Below, piece after piece: positions 63,640-64,000 of a DNA stretch of 64,000 nt. This DNA is from Climacteris rufus. Lineage: Eukaryota; Chordata; Aves; Passeriformes; Climacteridae. The position numbers and the translations under genes are program-made. The DNA is taken from the NCBI GenBank assembly GCA_013398175.1, contig VZRZ01008593.1, forward strand, positions 38,353 to 102,352. The letters run 5' to 3'. Numbering within the stretch: the stretch's first letter is position 1; the number at the start of each line of letters is the position of its first letter. The notes beneath the pieces are model-generated. The model was not told the DNA's origin. It did no database searches and saw nothing but the letters and a program-made list of their open reading frames with translations.

Positions 63640-64000
63640 TTCTGTGCGCGGAGAAAAGTATTTAATTGAGGCGTCAACCTGAGAAAAGGCTTTGGTCTGT
63701 AATTAGGCAGCCTGTGATCAGAGCTACTCATCGGGGCAGCCTCTCCGACCGCACGGAGCGCGTCACGCACCCTCGGCCGCCCTTCGGACTCCCTGGAGTA
63801 CAAACCGCGGGCCGTGCCTGCACTCGGAACGCGGGTCAGGAGCCCGGGCTGGCGCACTTCGGCCTGGGAACGAACGCGGAGCCGCCCGGAGCGGCACAAA
63901 CCTCCCGGTTCCTCCCCCCGGCCCCGGTTCGCGTTCCCCTCCCGCCCCTCCGAGCGGGCACCGCCGCGCCGCCCTGGGGCTGCCCCGGGAGGGGGCACAG
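63640..64000 (-). promoter_or_regulatory. EFL1: CpG-rich promoter region and probable 5' UTR of EFL1 (runs off the window)
   Basis: The sequence changes abruptly from AT-rich to very GC- and CpG-rich from about 63,720 to the window end, the only CpG island in the window. GC boxes (CCGCCC on +) occur at 63777-63782, 63882-63887 and 63942-63947, with no TATA box evident near them. Immediately upstream of the ATG the minus strand reads a pyrimidine-rich tract followed by CGCGCACAG|AATTAG. This could be a 3' splice site at 63642-63643 for a noncoding first exon inside the island. In mammals EFL1 lies head-to-head with SAXO2 (FAM154B), so a shared bidirectional promoter is plausible. The partner gene is outside this window, and the transcription start is not determinable here. 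Confidence 0.75.

Noticed and set aside
63636..63998. 120-codon Arg/Gly/Pro-rich frame upstream of EFL1 as a protein
   Set aside because: This composition is typical of CpG islands. Human EFL1 begins at the same MVLTS-type start with no such extension, and a TAG separates the two frames.
1..64000. tRNA, rRNA, snoRNA/miRNA genes, CRISPR arrays or endogenous retroviral genes
   Set aside because: I scanned both strands by eye and saw no cloverleaf A/B boxes, no regularly spaced repeats and no gag/pol/env-like motifs. Small snoRNAs or microRNAs inside introns could still be missed without covariance-model searches.

Overview
The window is vertebrate nuclear DNA, most likely from a bird. It is AT-rich, the coding sequence is split by GT-AG introns, and the only interspersed repeats I recognise are CR1 LINE fragments, the dominant avian repeat. 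I see no bacterial-type operons, no L1 or Alu-like elements and no recognisable endogenous retrovirus. The species cannot be read from the sequence. The CR1 copy near 46.2 kb looks neoavian, perhaps passerine, but that is only an impression.

One gene fills the window: EFL1 (formerly EFTUD1), the elongation-factor-2-like GTPase that works with SBDS to release eIF6 from pre-60S ribosomal subunits. It lies on the minus strand. I rebuilt 19 coding exons from the ATG at 63629 to the TAG at 406-408. Every junction is GT/AG and the frame stays open throughout, giving a predicted protein of 1138 residues (human EFL1 is about 1120). All five G motifs are present. An EF2-like C-terminal domain is encoded by the last three exons.

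Layout from the right end leftwards, in the direction of transcription: a CpG-rich promoter region (about 63.64-64.0 kb, running off the window); exons 1-11 with mostly short introns (55.2-63.6 kb); an 8.3 kb intron 11; exons 12-14 clustered at 45.1-46.9 kb, with a CR1 fragment in intron 12; a 24.6 kb intron 14 that takes up more than a third of the window; exons 15-18 between 20.5 and 11.0 kb, including the 1004-nt exon 17; a 10.4 kb intron 18; and terminal exon 19 with a 3' UTR that has three candidate polyadenylation signals.

The introns are mostly unique AT-rich sequence. They hold three CR1 fragments, several simple repeats (including a 51-nt T run), a perfect 11-bp-arm hairpin and a locally GC-richer patch in intron 14. 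I found no second protein-coding gene, no tRNA, rRNA or recognisable ncRNA gene, no CRISPR array and no evidence of an undescribed system. The open frames outside EFL1 exons look like chance frames.
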